64,000 bases of DNA from Micractinium sp. NFX-FRZ (Eukaryota > Chlorophyta > Trebouxiophyceae > Chlorellales > Chlorellaceae): the NCBI GenBank assembly GCA_029339195.1, contig JAPTJF010000130.1, positions 1-64,000 of the forward strand. Reading direction: 5' to 3'. A program made the translations under genes and the position numbers. The number at the start of each line of letters is the position of its first letter. Positions within the stretch are counted from its first letter, which is position 1. Below the pieces are notes generated by a model. It was not told where the DNA came from. It saw only the letters and a list, made by a program, of their open reading frames with translations, and did no database searches. Shown piece after piece: positions 12,455 through 23,500 of the stretch.

Positions 12455-12929
12455 CAAGGAGGCATCAATAAATTTGAGGGCGTCAATATAAAGGCGATCA
12501 GGAGGGAAGGAGAGCGGGTTTGGTTTCTATGCTGTGCGCGACTTGGAACGTGGCGGCACAGCTGTCGTCGACAGCCAGTCGCTCGCGTGTTTGCCTCGAC
12601 TCCTTGCCGCCCCAGACACAGCCTTTGATCAAATTAAACGTCATAGTTCTACAGTGGCAGTAAGTTCGTTGAGCAGAAGCCGAGCGAAAGAGCAGGGGGC
12701 AACGCTCGCCACGCCGTGGGCAGGGCACACAGTAGTATAGTGCAGGGCAGCGCCGCCGCCACCCGGTGGCCACGAAAACGGCCGGCAAGGGGGTAAGTAA
12801 AACTGGTAGTGCTGGGAGCGGCGCAGGCGGGTGCAGGCCGTAGGCCGGGTCGGAGGAGTGCAACCACCCGCCAGCACCTGCCGCCGCAACAGCCTGCCCC
12901 GCGGGTACGTTGCTTTGTATTGCCAGGCG
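12455..12929 (-). promoter_or_regulatory. Intergenic region, promoter side of the ubinuclein-like gene
   Basis: 475 bp between the ubinuclein-like start (12454) and the stop of the upstream FtsH gene (12930), both on the minus strand. It must hold the 3' UTR of one and the promoter of the other. I see no clear TATA box and no TGTAA signal. Confidence 0.5.
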
Positions 12930-15900
12930 TCATGCGGCAGCCGCAGGCACGCCCTTGGCTGCCCCGCCATTGACGCGCACCAGCAAATCCTTGATCTGCT
13001 GCCCCGTCAGCGTCTCTTTGTCTATCAGCTCCTGCAGAGCACAGGCAGCAATGTGGGTGGTACAGCTGGAACGTGAGCAGGGCTGGAAGGACAAGCACGG
13101 GCACCGCCCCCGCCCCCCAGCCCAATGTCATCCCGTGCCAGCCCTGCAGCACAGACACCCTCCCTGCACTATACTACACACCTCATGCACCCATCGTGCA
13201 AGAGACAGCCAGCATTGGCCCCCCCCGTGCTGCACCCACCTATGAAGGGGCATGCCGCATGGCACTTATCCCTGCACCACCCCAAATGGCACCTACCTGG
13301 CGCACGGCATGCAGCAGGGCACTCAATCCCACACCAGCCCAAATGCCCTTCATGCACGCAGCCACCCTGCGTGGAGTCAGCCTGCTCCAGCCCCGCCCCT
13401 CGTGCACCCACCTGAGCCAGCGCATGCAGCTCCTTCTCGTGCTGCCGCAGCACATGCTTGGCGCGCGTATAGGCTGCCGTCAGCAGGCTCTTCACCTGCA
13501 CACGGGAGCGCGGGGGGCATGGGGGGCAAGGCTGGGGCAAGGGGCGGGCAGGGGTTCAGGCGCACGGGGGCGGGCTTGAATTCATGCCACCATGTTCTGC
13601 ACAGCATGCACGTCGTGGCCATCAACGAAAGGTCACCCACCTCCTCCTCCACCAGCGCCCGAGTTTCGCTCGACAGGCTGCGCCCGTCATCCTCGTAATT
13701 GATGGAGATCTGAGGGGGAGGGGAAGGGAACAGGGGTGGGCAGTACACGAGCAATGAATAGCAGTACAAGGACGGACATCGAAGTGTTCGTGGGAATACT
13801 GACTTGAGCCAGGGGCAGTGCGCAGCCAAGGCATAGAGAAGGGTGCGGCCGGGAGTTGGGCAGGGACTGGGGGGGAAGACCGTGTGGGGGCAACGGCAAC
13901 ACCTGGTGCCCTCCCACCGCCTGCCAGCCTGCCCGCCACCAACCTGCTTGTCCACCCACACACCTGCCCGCCCCTCTACCCGCCGCCCGCCCCGCCCCGC
14001 GGCGCCCGCCCACCTGCCCCACGCGGTCGCTCATGCCGTAGCGCGTGACCATAGCGCGCGCCAGCCGCGTGGCCTGCTCCAAGTCGCTGGACGCACCCGT
14101 GGTCACATCCTTCTCGCCTGCAAAGCACACAAACCGTTGATTGCATGAGAGAGAGAAAAAAACCACGATTGACCACAGAAGGCTTGCTTGTTGGGCGCAT
14201 TGGGGGGCTGCCTTACCCTCAGCCCGTCTCCCCTCCCCCCGCCTGCCCATTTGCGCACCAAAGGCTGCCCTCCACCCACAGCTCCCCAGCCCAGCGTGAA
14301 CTACACACAGACACTTTGAGCTCCTCATCCCCTCGTACTACCGTGCCAGCCACCCACACAAACGAGCCCCTCCCACACCACTGCTGTATGCAAACACACC
14401 AGCACCACCCACCGATTATGAGGCTCCTCCCGCCCTCCCCAACCGCTCGCTCCGCCACCCGCCCCCACCTCCCCCACGCATCCCATACACCACCACCCGC
14501 TCACTCACCAAATATGAGCTCCTCCGCCACACGCCCTCCCATGCACACGTCCAGCTTGGCCAGCAGCTGCCGCCGGCTCACGCTCGTCTCGTCGTCCGTC
14601 TCTGGAAGCTGCGTCACCATGCCCAGCGCCATGCCTGCACCGAGAGCAAAGGAGGACAGCGCAGGTGCGGTGGGCGAGGAGCAGGCAAGACAGCACAGCC
14701 AGTCACAACACAGACCCCACTCTTCCAACGCTCACCACGCGGCACCACTGCGGGCTTTGTGCGATGCACCCCCAACCACACCACCCCTTGGCGACACCGC
14801 ACTGCACCCCAGCAAGGCAAGAAAGGAGAACAAACCAAAAGCGCTCACCGCGCGGCACCACCGTCGCCTTGTGCACCGGGTGCGCGCCGTCGGTGTACAG
14901 GGCCACCAGCGCGTGCCCGCCCTCGTGGTAGGCGGTCAGCTTGCGGTTCTTCTCGCTGATCACGGCTGCGCAACAATAGGAGAGATGAAGACACGTGGTG
15001 ATGGGGCAGCGGCAGCAGTCGATAGCACAGTGGGCACAGGGAGAGGGGGCGGTCGGCTTGCCGTCGCGCTCGCCCCAGCAGCAGCAGGGTTGGGGTAGGA
15101 CGGGTAGACATGGGCAGAGGTTGGCACGTGCGGACGGGGCAGGCATGCTTTATCACCAGGGCAAGGACGGAGGGTCACCGGCAGAGGTGGGCTTGAATGC
15201 AGCGCGAGCGAGAGGAGCTGCTGCTGCTGCACTTGGGAGGCACCCACCCACCCCACTTGCGCTCCGCCCCCAGGCGTGGCAACAGGAGCTGCTGCTGCAC
15301 TTTGGCCCAGACCCATCCACCCGACTTGCGTTCTGCCCCCATGACAACCGCAGCTCGCAAAGCTGCTGCTGTTCCTTGACCCACACCCACCCACCCGACT
15401 TGCGCTCCGCCCCCATGATGATGCGGTCCTTGGCGTACTCCAGGTCGCCCATGCCCACCGCGCGCTGCCCGTCACGGGCCGCCTTGAGGGCCGCCACGTT
15501 GACCAGGTTGGCCAGGTCGGCGCCGCTGAAGCCGGGGGTGCCCTTTGCGATGACCTGGGCGGCGGGGAGCAGAGAAGGCAGGGGAGGCAAAGGAGGCAGA
15601 CTAAGGAAGAGAACAGTGGTGAGGGAGGTGGCAAGAGGTCAGCGCCCGCTGGAGCTGGGGGTGCACTTGGCAATGACCTGGGCAGCAGGGAGCAGGGGGC
15701 AAAGGAGGCGGGAGATGAGGCAGGCGAGCAGCGGGGCGTGAGCAGGTGAGGCAAGCGGTGGGCGCAGCAGAAGCCGGGGGTGGCCGCCGACGTGGGGACC
15801 CCTTCAAGGTGGCGGGCAATGCCCCACCCAACTGCTTCGAGTCCATGTCCTGCAGCCTGCAGCATGGGTCCCTTCTCATGGGGCGGGCACCAGCCACCCA

Positions 15901-18900
15901 ACTGGGGCCCACCACGCTAACAACAGGCCAGCCAGCTCACCTTCAAATCCATGTCCTTCGCCTTTGGAATACTTTCTCTCACAGTGGCGGGCATCCCCCA
16001 CCCAATTGATAAGGCCCACCAAATGAGGCCAGCCTGCTTGCAGGGCAGGCCAGAAAGGCCAGCCAGCTCACCTTCGGGTCCACGTCCTCGGCCTTGGGTA
16101 TCTTCTCTCTCACAGTGGCAGGCACTACCACACACAAACAGGCCAGCCAGCTCACCTTCAGGTCCACGTCCTCCGCCTTGGGAATCTTCTCAAAGTGCAC
16201 CTCCAGTATCTGCCGGCGCCCCTCCACGTCGGGGTTGGGCACCACCACGTGGCGGTCAAACCGGCCGGGCCGCACCAGCGCCTTGTCCAGGGACTCGGGG
16301 AAGTTGGTGGCAGCGATGACGATGACGCCTGCGGGGGAGGTGGTGTAGCACGGCACGGCGGGGGGACGGGAGAGCGTAAAGGAGGGATGCACCAACGCCT
16401 GGGCCAGGCTCTCAGGGCCCACAATCACGCCTGCAGGCTTGGAACAACCACAGTACCACCAGGAACCGCTCCCACTGCCAGCCCAAGACCCACCCTTGGC
16501 CGAGTTGCCAGCCAGCCAGCCATCCCAACACTGCCATCCTTTGCTCCTGGACCGCGACTGCCCTGCCACACCCCCTGCCACACCCTCTGCCACTGCCAGC
16601 CCGTTGCCTCACACCCTGCCCGGCCCCCTGCCCACCCTCCGAGGGCTTGAAGCCGTCCAGCTCCACCAGCATCTGGTTGAGCGTCATCTTCATGTACTGC
16701 TGGTCCTTGGGGTTGCGGCTGCCGCCTGCACACCACACACAAGGCAGACAGACACACGGGAGAAGAAGCAGTGGGGTGAGAAGCAGTCGTGTTGGGGGGC
16801 AGCACGGCTGGTCCTTGGGGCTGCGGCTGCCGCCTGCACACCACACACAAGGCAGGTAGGCAGGGAAGGAAGCAGTGGGGCGAGAAGCAATGCTGGGGCC
16901 GGCACGGCTGGCCGCCCTTGGAGGCTTGCGGCTGCCGTCTGCAGACTGAGCTGAGTGGGGGCCCAAATGGTGAGCAGCAGAAGGTGGGTGGGCTGGAGCC
17001 CTGAGTGATGCTCCTGCCGGCCAACCGCCTGCTTGCCCTCTCCCCCCTGCATGCGCCAGCTCAGCGCGGCATGCCACCTCAGCACCGCCAGCTCACCGAT
17101 GGCGTCGATCTCGTCGATGAAGATGATGCAGGGCGCGTTCTTCTTGGCGGCGGCAAACAGGTCCCGCACTCGCCGCGCGCCCACACCCACAAACATCTCC
17201 TCAAACTCGCTGCCTGCAGGGTTGGGAGAGGGGGCAACGTGCGTCCTGTTTATTAATTTCCGCACCACTGCAAAACGGTGGCTGCCGTAGGGCACCGACC
17301 ATGTCATCACGCTCGCTGCCGCCCCAGCCCCTGGCCCCAGCCCTTGCAGATGCTAGCCGCAACTGCCACCCCACAAATGTCCCTGCCTCCCCGAGCCTGC
17401 GCACCGCTGGTGTAGAAGAACGGCACGCCCGCCTCGCCGGCAATCGCGCGTGCCAGCATCGTCTTGCCGGTGCCTGCAGGTGACGCCGGCAGCGCAAACA
17501 AGAGCGCACAGGTGAGCGGGCTTGCCGCAGCAGCAGCACGGGCGCAGCTTGGCCCCCGGCATCAACACTCTCTGCTCGCCCGCCCGCCTCCGCCAATGCA
17601 TTCTCTTCACCGCACCACGACTCTGCCCCCGCCTAGTCGTCACCACTGTGCACCTGCCCTGTTCTGTGGGGAAAGCAACACTGTAAAAAAGCGTTGCAGT
17701 TCAGCCGCGCTCACCGGGTGGGCCCACCAGCAGCACCCCCTTGGGCAGCTTGCCCCCCAGGGATGTGAACTTGCGTGGGTCGCGCAGGTAGGCCACAATC
17801 TCCTCCAGCTCAGACTGCAGCGGGGTTGGCAGGTGGGAGGATGGAGGGGGGGCACGCGTTTGCATGTGCTGCAGTGCATGTTTTGCAGGGAGGACACACA
17901 CTCCTCCAGCGCGAGATCCAAAAGCATGCGTACAGGGGAGATTGATACTCTAAAATGTGTGTGACACAAGCCTTGGTCTCCCAACGCTTGCCCCATTCGT
18001 GTGCTTTCCCCTGTGGAATCCCCTCTTTTGTGGCAGCCCCCCACCTTGGCCTCGTCCACGCCCTTGACGTCCGCAAACTTGGTGGTGGTCTCATGCTGGG
18101 GCCGCAGGTCAGGGTTGTTCAGGATGCCGCGGCTGCCGCTGAAAGGACACGCAACGGGGGAAACAGGGGGCATGGGGCGTCAGGGTGGCGCAAGCTGGGA
18201 CTGGTTCAGGGCTGGCGTGGCTGCCGCTGCCGGCAATGAAACAGGGGGTGGAGGGTGAAAGAGGTGGCGGCAGGCAGGCCACAGGTCTGGGTTGACCATG
18301 GGTTGACCATGGGTTGACCAACCCCAACCACTCCCCACCCCAGCCTCCCAGACTGGCACAAGAGCGCCGCTCCATGAGCCCCACCCCCACCCACTACACC
18401 CCGACTCAATGTCCCCACGTGTGACTGCAGCACCTGCCCGCCCACCTGAGCCCCCTCCTCCACCCTCCCAGACACACCCATCTCGACCAATCTGCCCAGC
18501 TGCAGGTATGCTGGCCCGCCCACCTGAGCCCCCGCTCCTCCACCATGGCGCCCAGCCCCGCCATGAGCAGGAAGGCCAGCCCCAGCATGCGCGCGCTGCG
18601 CCACAGCTGGCTCCAGAACGTGGGCTCAGCCTGCAAGTAGGTGGGGGTGAATAGGTGGGTAACGAATTTACACCGGGTGATGGTAAAGTGCGGGGGTTGG
18701 CTTGCTCCGGATTGGTGCGGGGCACTGGCGATCGTCGAGCAGGAGCGGAGCAAAGGCGTGAGGCATGTAGACTATGCAGGCGCTGAGCACATGCCAGGCT
18801 ACTGGGGTCCCGCTGCCGGGCCGAGCCCCTGCCACCAATGCACACGTTCCTCCTTTCAGCTGCCGCCAAACCACAATGCAGAGTTCCTACACTGACGCAA

Positions 18901-20154
18901 TCAGCAGCCACATGGGAGTGTGTTTGGACCATTCCATTCACCCAAAAACCCTCCAACCCGATATGCAAACCAGCCTAGCAGCCACGGCGGGCACTGCTGC
19001 ATAGGCAGCCACAGCAGTAGACTGACAACCCCGCCTCATGGGAGGGAGCGAGCCAGTGAGGGGTGTCCAACCTGGCCACAGCAGGCACAGCGGCACAGGG
19101 CAGCCAGCAGGCACAGCGCACCTGCATCATGTAGATCGGATTCTTAGCCGACCCCAGAGCTGCAGCTGCAGCCCCTGACGCTGCTGCGCTGCTCTCTGCC
19201 GCCGTGCTGAACGCGGGCGAGGCAGCCAGTGCGCCCAAGGGCTGCCGCAGCGCGGCTGCCGCAGCAGCGCCGCCGTCGCCGCCGCCGTTCAGCCCTCGCG
19301 CCGCAAAGCTGGGCGCTGCCATTGCTGGCGCTGCTGCTGCTGCGGGCGCAGCACCCATGATGGACTGCGCGCCGCGGTAGAGGGTCTGCATCAGTGCGGT
19401 CCCGTTCAAGCGGTCTGCCTTGGCGAGTGCCCGCACGTACTGACCAAACGCCTCCTCTGTTTGCGCCACCCGCCCGCTCTCGAAAAGCTGGATGGCTGCC
19501 TCATGCTGCCCGCTGCGCACAAGCTCGCGCAAGTACTGAGCCTGCAGGGGGCGAAGGCGGGGGACAATCACGCCAAGAGGGGGCGGTGGGCGAGGAGAGC
19601 GGCCGGGGCAAAGGTGGCACGGTGAAGGACGAGGGGAGGGAAGAGCGGCAGCGGCAACGGTTGGCAGAGGCAACAGGCGAGGGATCCAACTGCAGCAGCA
19701 ATGCTATGCCTATTCTGTAACTGCTCTCTCCCGCTGCTTACAGACCGATGGCTCCAAAACAGCACTGGCAATGCTGGCGCTTGGCCGGGCCACTGCCACA
19801 GGCAGCTGCCGCCAGTCTGCCGCCGCTGCCAGCCCCCAACACCTCCCTGCGCGTCCCCCGCTGCTGGCCTGCTCGGCACGCCACATCCATCCGTGCGCAC
19901 TGACCTGGGCCTGAGGGTCCGACGGCACCTCGTTTCCAAAGCTCATAAACCTGCGACGCAGGCTGGCGCCCTGCCGGCCCTTTGCGCCGCTGCCATTGTT
20001 CAGCAGCTGCCGGGCGGCACGCACGAACGCCTGCAGGCAGTGGGGAAGCGCGGGAAACCATGACTCGCGACATGTGTGGGCTCTCACCAGACCCCAAACA
20101 GCGCCACGCACGGTCGGCACCTACCCTGCCCAGCAGCCGCTGAGAGGAGTTCAT
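12930..20154 (-). CDS. FTSH4-like: Mitochondrial-type i-AAA FtsH metalloprotease (FTSH4/YME1-like)
   Basis: Seventeen exons from the 5' end: 20125-20154, 19905-20030, 19122-19541, 18524-18630, 18045-18138, 17715-17814, 17405-17473, 17097-17213, 16636-16725, 16156-16328, 15395-15554, 14849-14965, 14509-14634, 14014-14117, 13641-13709, 13412-13495, 12930-13031; 695 residues, all phases consistent. The Arg/Ser/Ala-rich N-terminus looks like a transit peptide. A YME1/FTSH4-like helical region follows ([11 protein letters not shown]), then an Ala-rich linker. One membrane helix lies at about 208-225. Walker A is GPPGTGKT, Walker [12 protein letters not shown], the second region of homology [20 protein letters not shown], and the zinc site HEGGH (about 509-513). 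[20 protein letters not shown] is also typical of the family. Single membrane span and N-domain point to an i-AAA form that degrades inner-membrane proteins from the intermembrane side. Many introns carry echoes of exon edges. Confidence 0.96.
14728..14766 (-). repeat. Exon-edge echo of FtsH exon 12 donor
   Basis: CGCTCACCACGCGGCACCAC here matches CGCTCACCGCGCGGCACCAC at 14842-14861, the donor end of the exon 14849-14965. The copy lies about 110 bp downstream, in the next intron. Confidence 0.85.
15222..15350 (-). repeat. Two echoes of FtsH exon 11 donor
   Basis: Two units (about 15222-15285 and 15288-15350) precede the real one at 15361-15420. All have CAGCTGCTGCTG-type words followed by CACCC-CGACTTGCG-TC-GCCCCC. 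Spacing is about 66-75 bp, so this is a decayed three-unit tandem array whose last unit is the genuine exon border. Confidence 0.88.
15655..15725 (-). repeat. Echo of FtsH exon 11 acceptor
   Basis: CAATGACCTGGGCAGCAGGGAGCAG-like sequence repeats the acceptor border at 15548-15575 (GATGACCTGGGCGGCGGGGAG). It lies in the intron upstream of exon 11, about 115 bp away. Confidence 0.85.
15927..16123 (-). repeat. Two echoes of FtsH exon 10 donor
   Basis: Copies at 15927-15993 and 16057-16123 repeat the exon 10 end and donor (real copy 16141-16200). Read on the minus strand they give [14 protein letters not shown] and [14 protein letters not shown] against the real [10 protein letters not shown] followed by the intron. 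Spacing is about 85-130 bp. Each copy retains a GTGAGCTGG donor. Confidence 0.93.
16387..16435 (-). repeat. Echo of FtsH exon 10 acceptor
   Basis: Minus-strand reading [17 protein letters not shown] resembles the real exon 10 start [21 protein letters not shown]. It lies in the intron upstream and keeps a CTGCAG acceptor-like border. Confidence 0.85.
16800..16945 (-). repeat. Two echoes of FtsH exon 9 acceptor
   Basis: GGCTGGTCCTTGGGGCTGCG and then GCTGCCGCCTGCACACCACA at 16808-16846 repeats the exon 9 acceptor border (16700-16740) almost perfectly. A shorter, more diverged copy follows at about 16908-16945. Confidence 0.92.
18288..18321 (+). repeat. 11-bp tandem repeat
   Basis: Three units of GGGTTGACCAT inside an intron of the FtsH gene. 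Confidence 0.95.
18435..18466 (-). repeat. Echo of FtsH exon 4 donor
   Basis: CCCGCCCACCTGAGCCCC and CTCCTCCACC repeat the exon 4 donor border at 18515-18544. The copy lies about 80 bp into the intron. Confidence 0.85.
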
Positions 20155-20501
20155 GAGACTCAGTCCTTCTCCCTCCTCCGATCACAGACAATTGGAACTC
20201 TCCCCCACTTGTGCTGCTTGCACGCAGTGTCGATACGAGTGCAACCCCTGGGCGATCCTCTTCGGCAGAGGGCTCTTTGGACTGAATCAGCTGAGCTGGC
20301 GCTGAGGTGGCAGATGCAGTTGCACAGCGTGCGAAATACAGGCCGCCACATGCACTGAACGACGCTGGAGATCAACAACGTAAATTGAACACTCCTGGAG
20401 GGCCACAGCTTTCCCTGCGCCGCCAGCCGCCACAGCAGCAACACTTTGCATGCGCCTCTGACACCCTCCGGCACCGGTCCTACGTTTGAGCAGCGTCCAA
20501 G
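20155..20501. promoter_or_regulatory. Bidirectional promoter region, FtsH / LTV1
   Basis: 347 bp separate the divergent start codons of the FtsH gene (20154, minus) and LTV1 (20502, plus). Both 5' UTRs and both core promoters must lie here. I see no clear TATA box. Confidence 0.7.
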
Positions 20502-23500
20502 ATGGTGAAGAAAAAGTTTATTGACAAGAAGCAGGCGGTGACCTACAACTTGGTCTTCCGCAGCACAGAGGACGTCGACGATGTGCCCGAGCGCGTGCTT
20601 GTGGATGCACTAAAGGGAGTGGGCGTGGGCCGGGTGGACGCCGACCTAGCAGCGCAGGCCCACGAGGCGGCCGCAGCGTCGGGGCGCAGGTGCGGGGCTG
20701 CTGGCGTTGCCGCTGCCGAGTGCCGTTGCCTGCTGGCATTGCCGCTGCCGAGTGCCGCACATGTTTTCTCCCCTGGGTGCCGCTACACAGCGTGCCTGCA
20801 CCCTCTGTGCAGCTTCTCCACGCAATGGCAGCCGCTCAGCCGGCGCCGCCGCTCTCCACCTCCGCTCACGTGTGCAACCTGGCATGGCTGCAGGTATCCT
20901 CCGGGCCACCCGCTGGCATGGCTGCAGGAGGACGAGGAGTCGGGCCCCATGTCAGAGGAGCGGCGGCGCGAGCACATTGAGCTGGGCTTCCCAGGTGGGT
21001 GCCAGGCTTGGGGTTGGTGAGGTCTGGGCTGAGCTGCGGCTGCGACCGAGCAGGAGGGGGCGGCGGGTGGCCAGTGCTCATTTCATATGAGCTGGCCATG
21101 TGTGGACATCCCTGTTTGCTCTGTTCTCAACCTACGGGCAAGGCAAGGCTGGGACCTTCTGCAGCATGTGCCGCTTTACCACTCTCGCCCCCCGTTTCTG
21201 GTCGTGTCCTGCAGATGACGGCTATGATTACCTGAAGCACATGCGCGTGCTGGGCCGCGGGGTGGCGGGGCTGGAGGGCATGCCAGCACCTGCAATCGCA
21301 GCCGCCGCTGCAGCAGCCACCAGCGCCGCCGCCGCTGCCGCCGCCGCCGCCGCAGCAGCAGCCGCTGGGCCATCCTCCACCGCGGCCCCTGGGCCGTCCG
21401 TCTACGTGCCGGCCCCCGTGGTGCAAGCCCCAGAGGAGGACGTGCGCGTGATTGATGCCAGCCGGCTGACGGTGATGCAGGCGGTGGCAGAGGAGAGCGA
21501 CGCGGCGGTCATGGCGGGCGGCGTGACCGCCTTTTCGCGCGACCGTGAACGCGTGCACGGGGCGGACAAGCGGGAGCTCGCTGAGCTGGAGGCCATGATG
21601 CTTGAGATTGAGGAGGATGAGGAGTTTGGGGACGCAGGTGGGTGGGTGGAGTGGGTGGGTGCGGCAGGTGGTGGGTTTGGGTGGGACGCATGAGCGGCTG
21701 GGTTGGGGTGGGTGGGCTGCTGGGTTGGAGGCAGACGGGTGAGAGGGATGGGAGGACTGGGCCGCACAGGGGTGCCGGTGGAGGATGCAGGAGGGGTGGG
21801 GTGAGTGGGTAGCCCGGGTGACGTGAAGCGCCTTCACCCCCAGTTACCAAGACCCCTTGTGTGCTCCGTCGCGTTGCTCCTTCTGTCCCGTGTTCCCTCT
21901 CCCAGTCGCGGGCGACCCGCTGGATGATTTTGTGCTGGCAGCCGCCCCCGCGCCTACAGCCCTCTGATTGTACTGCCTGCCCCTCTCATGTACTGCCCAC
22001 CTGCAGAGGGTGCGGGCGACCTGCTGGACGATTTTGTGCTGGCAGCCACGGAGCAGCCAGAGGCGGCCCCCGGCGAGGAGGGCGGCGCGGGGGGCGACAG
22101 CGAGGACGAATATTCTGTGGTGGAGAGCGAGGAGGAGGGGGAGGAGGGGTCCAGCTACGAGGGGTCGGAGGGGGAGCCAGGTGCGTGGCCAAGGGAATCA
22201 GCCTGGGTGCCCGGAGGACGAGTGCTCTGGCAGAGGGCTGTAGGGGGACTTAGCAGGGAGTGTGAGGAGAGTTGTTTGTAGGGGTCCCAGCTGCCAGCGT
22301 AGCTGGCGGGCGCAGGAGGAGAGGAGGGGCAAGGGAATAAAAGTTGTGGAGCATGCGGAAGAGGGGGAGGGGGAGGCAAAGGGGGGCAGTAGGTATGCAG
22401 GGTGGGATGGAGGGCCAGGTGTGCGGGGTGGGTCGGCGTGGGCGGGCAGGGGAAGACGCTGCAGCCGGGCTTGTAGGAGTCCAGCGGGCACCCAGCTTTG
22501 TGCGCTGCCTGGGGCGCGAGCCGCATGCCCCAAGCACAGCGCCTGTGCTCGCAGCACCTCGTATTGGAGACTTGCTGCCGGTGGGGGTGGGGGTGGTGGG
22601 GGTACTGCTGCCGAGCATGTCATGGCCACCCACTGCTGACTCTCCCTGCCTGCACGCCTGCCCCTGCAGGCGTGGGCGGCAGCCAGGCGGGCACGCGCAC
22701 GGGGCGTGTGCCGGCGCGCCCTGGCAGCATCGCCTCAACCTACTGGCGTGAGGAGCGGACGGATCGGAAGAACATGCTGACGGTGATTGACGAGAAGTGA
22801 GTGGCATTGCTTTCATGTTAGTTCCCTTGCTTCATCAAAAGGGGCTCAGGGACTGGAGGCTGGCTGGTGAGGCTTGGCACTTGGCAAGTGGGCTCGCACG
22901 CAGGCGACAAGGGCTGCCTGCACCCATGCAGCGTGCTGCTTTCTCTTTGGCATGTGCCCCGCCCCCGCGCCGAAAGGAAAGCGCTACCTTGATTGTGGCC
23001 TCTCTTCGTTTTGGCCAGGCATGTGCACTGTGCTACCGAGCACAATCTGGAAGCGGCAACGTCACTGGCCCCTGCCCCTCCTTCACTACCTCCTGTCGCA
23101 CTTACAACCTCGACCCTGCCCTGCTCCTGCCAGGTTTGAGCACCTGGCACTGGAGTATGATGAGGAGGAGATTGGGGACTTGGAGGAGCAGGGGGAGACG
23201 ATCCGGGGGTTTGCTGACGTGGCGGGTGAGCTGAGCTGGCAGCTGTGCCGACCGCTTTGCTGTGCTGTGCTGTGCTGACCGCTGTGCTGTGCTGACCGGT
23301 CTGTGCCTGCGGTTGTGCTGTGTGTGTCTGGGAGTGAGCAGCAGGTCAGAGCAGCTTCGGTGTGCAAGATGCCGCCTGTTGCCTCTTGTGTGCAGCCAAG
23401 CGTGACCTGCTTGCACGCAAGCCTTACCCGCCCACATGCCGCTGCCGGATGCCCTTGCTCCCTGCCCCCCTGCTGTGCAGAGTTTGACAACCTGCTGGAC

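Noticed and set aside
21901..21947. Genuine LTV1 exon
   Set aside because: It duplicates the start of the exon at 22007 and has no convincing donor; treated as an echo.
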